Assembly (NCBI GenBank): GCA_965223165.1
Contig: CBDCVQ010000020.1
Span: 62,001 to 126,000, forward strand
Origin: JABDMH01 sp965223165
GTDB taxonomy: Bacteria; Bacteroidota; Bacteroidia; Chitinophagales; Saprospiraceae
Reading direction: 5' to 3'
DNA length: 64,000 bases
The first letter of the stretch is position 1. Every line of letters begins with the position of its first letter. Of the stretch, positions 63,565 through 64,000 are shown piece by piece. The position numbers were made by a program, and so were the translations under genes. The notes beneath the pieces were generated by a model. That model was not told where the DNA came from. It was given only the letters and a program-made list of their open reading frames with translations, and ran no database searches.

Positions 63565-64000
63565 ATGAGAAGAGGCTTTGTATTTGGAAAATATCTGCCA
63601 TTTCATCTTGGCCACAAAGCCCTGATCGAATTCGCACTTACGAAATGTGATCAACTCTATGTGCTCGTCTGTGCAACTAATACAGAAGTAACTAGTGTGG
63701 AAACCAGGGTGGGTTGGTTGCAAGAGACATTCCAGGAAGTCCGAAATGTCACAGTACTGACTTTGAAATACGATGAGACCATCCTTCCAAACACCTCGGT
63801 GTCCTCGAAGGAAGCTTCAAAGCGCTGGTCTAAAGAATTCCTGTCAAGGTTGCCACAAGTTCATATGGTCTGCACCTCCGAACCATATGGCGACTACGTG
63901 GGGGAATTTATGGGAATTGAGCATGTCCTCTTTGATCGCGATCGCATCCAAGTTCCAGTCTCCTCTTCGATGATCCGTACCTCATACTATGCGTATTGGT
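63565..64000 (+). CDS. NadR-like nicotinamide-nucleotide adenylyltransferase (partial)
   Basis: Starts with ATG at 63565 and runs open to the window edge (145 codons). Nucleotidyltransferase motifs: 'GFVFGKYLPFHLGHKALIEFA' with the H-x-G-H box (His15, His18), then 'CDQLYVLVCATNTE', and near the edge 'SEPYGDYVGEFMGIEHVLFDRDRIQVPVSSSMIR' as in the NadR NMN adenylyltransferase family. In bacteria these proteins often carry a C-terminal kinase domain (ribosylnicotinamide kinase), which would lie beyond the window. Expected reaction: NMN + ATP to NAD in salvage. It is easily missed because its stop lies outside the window. Confidence 0.85.
   Translation, partial: MRRGFVFGKYLPFHLGHKALIEFALTKCDQLYVLVCATNTEVTSVETRVGWLQETFQEVRNVTVLTLKYDETILPNTSVSSKEASKRWSKEFLSRLPQVHMVCTSEPYGDYVGEFMGIEHVLFDRDRIQVPVSSSMIRTSYYAYW

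Noticed and set aside
63364..63723. 119-codon minus-strand reading frame
   Set aside because: Overlaps the microsatellite and the start of the NadR-like gene; the plus-strand frame has clear motifs.
1..64000. CRISPR array or tRNA/rRNA genes
   Set aside because: No short regularly spaced repeats with unique spacers and no tRNA-like cloverleaf or rRNA sequence were seen by eye; a covariance search was not possible.

Overview
The window looks like a chromosomal segment of a free-living Bacteroidota bacterium, most plausibly a marine or sediment Saprospiria/Cytophagia-type organism. The evidence is SprB-type adhesin repeats, C-terminal type IX secretion (T9SS) sorting domains on secreted proteins, TonB C-terminal and plug-like domains, DUF2807 and DUF4369 proteins, a PadR/permease pair with a permease prefix domain, and promoters matching the Bacteroidota -7 consensus TAnnTTTG. 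No rRNA, tRNA, CRISPR array, integrase or phage gene was seen. Base composition is moderate, with an AT-rich island at about 38.6-40.4 kb.

Layout. 0-1.6 kb: the end of a large SprB-repeat surface protein on the minus strand, with a frameshift. 2.3-4.2 kb: a DUF1961-like secreted protein and a sugar isomerase/epimerase. 4.16-5.9 kb: an array of about seven tandem 260-273 bp repeats. 6-7.4 kb: a stand-alone TonB-plug-like protein, a HIT hydrolase and an AraC regulator remnant. 7.5-16.6 kb: a cysteine-desulfurase-like enzyme, a saccharopine-dehydrogenase-like enzyme, a malic enzyme-phosphotransacetylase and a PadR-permease operon. 16.6-27.7 kb: a cyanophycinase-like peptidase behind a structured leader, a parallel beta-helix T9SS substrate, a DUF2807 protein, a GDSL-type hydrolase, DUF1697, a five-helix membrane protein, a Gfo/Idh/MocA lipoprotein and a beta-lactamase-fold hydrolase. 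27.8-36.5 kb: a glycan-degradation and secreted-hydrolase block (GH123, two endonuclease/exonuclease/phosphatase-fold proteins, a FISUMP lipoprotein, a GDSL hydrolase, a sulfatase), with the GH123 gene bracketed by copies of a small inverted-repeat element. 38.7-40.4 kb: an AbiE-type toxin-antitoxin pair. 40.6-50.8 kb: mixed small families (TIMP-like, a second sulfatase, T9SS substrate, serine hydrolase, DUF4291, DUF2199, isoprenylcysteine methyltransferase-like, RRM). 51.1-54.3 kb: a four-gene SDR-SRPBCC-SDR-AraC operon. 54.5-55.4 kb: an ArsR-SRPBCC operon with two palindromic operators over its promoter. 56-64 kb: a lactonase, an esterase, two TonB-C-domain proteins, DUF2199, a lipoprotein, a TlpA-like thioredoxin, and the start of a NadR-like adenylyltransferase running off the right edge.

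Much of the gene content fits scavenging of sulfated or amino-sugar polysaccharides plus ordinary metabolism. I did not find a clearly new multi-gene system. The strongest unexplained signals are non-coding: a family of CTAG-ended inverted-repeat elements (three copies with both ends, one partial), one of which supplies a stop codon; the 260-273 bp tandem array and a related dispersed copy that both abut stop codons; a leader with two mutually exclusive hairpins before the cyanophycinase-like gene; and two symmetric operator arrangements (ArsR, AbiE) that can be read directly from the sequence.
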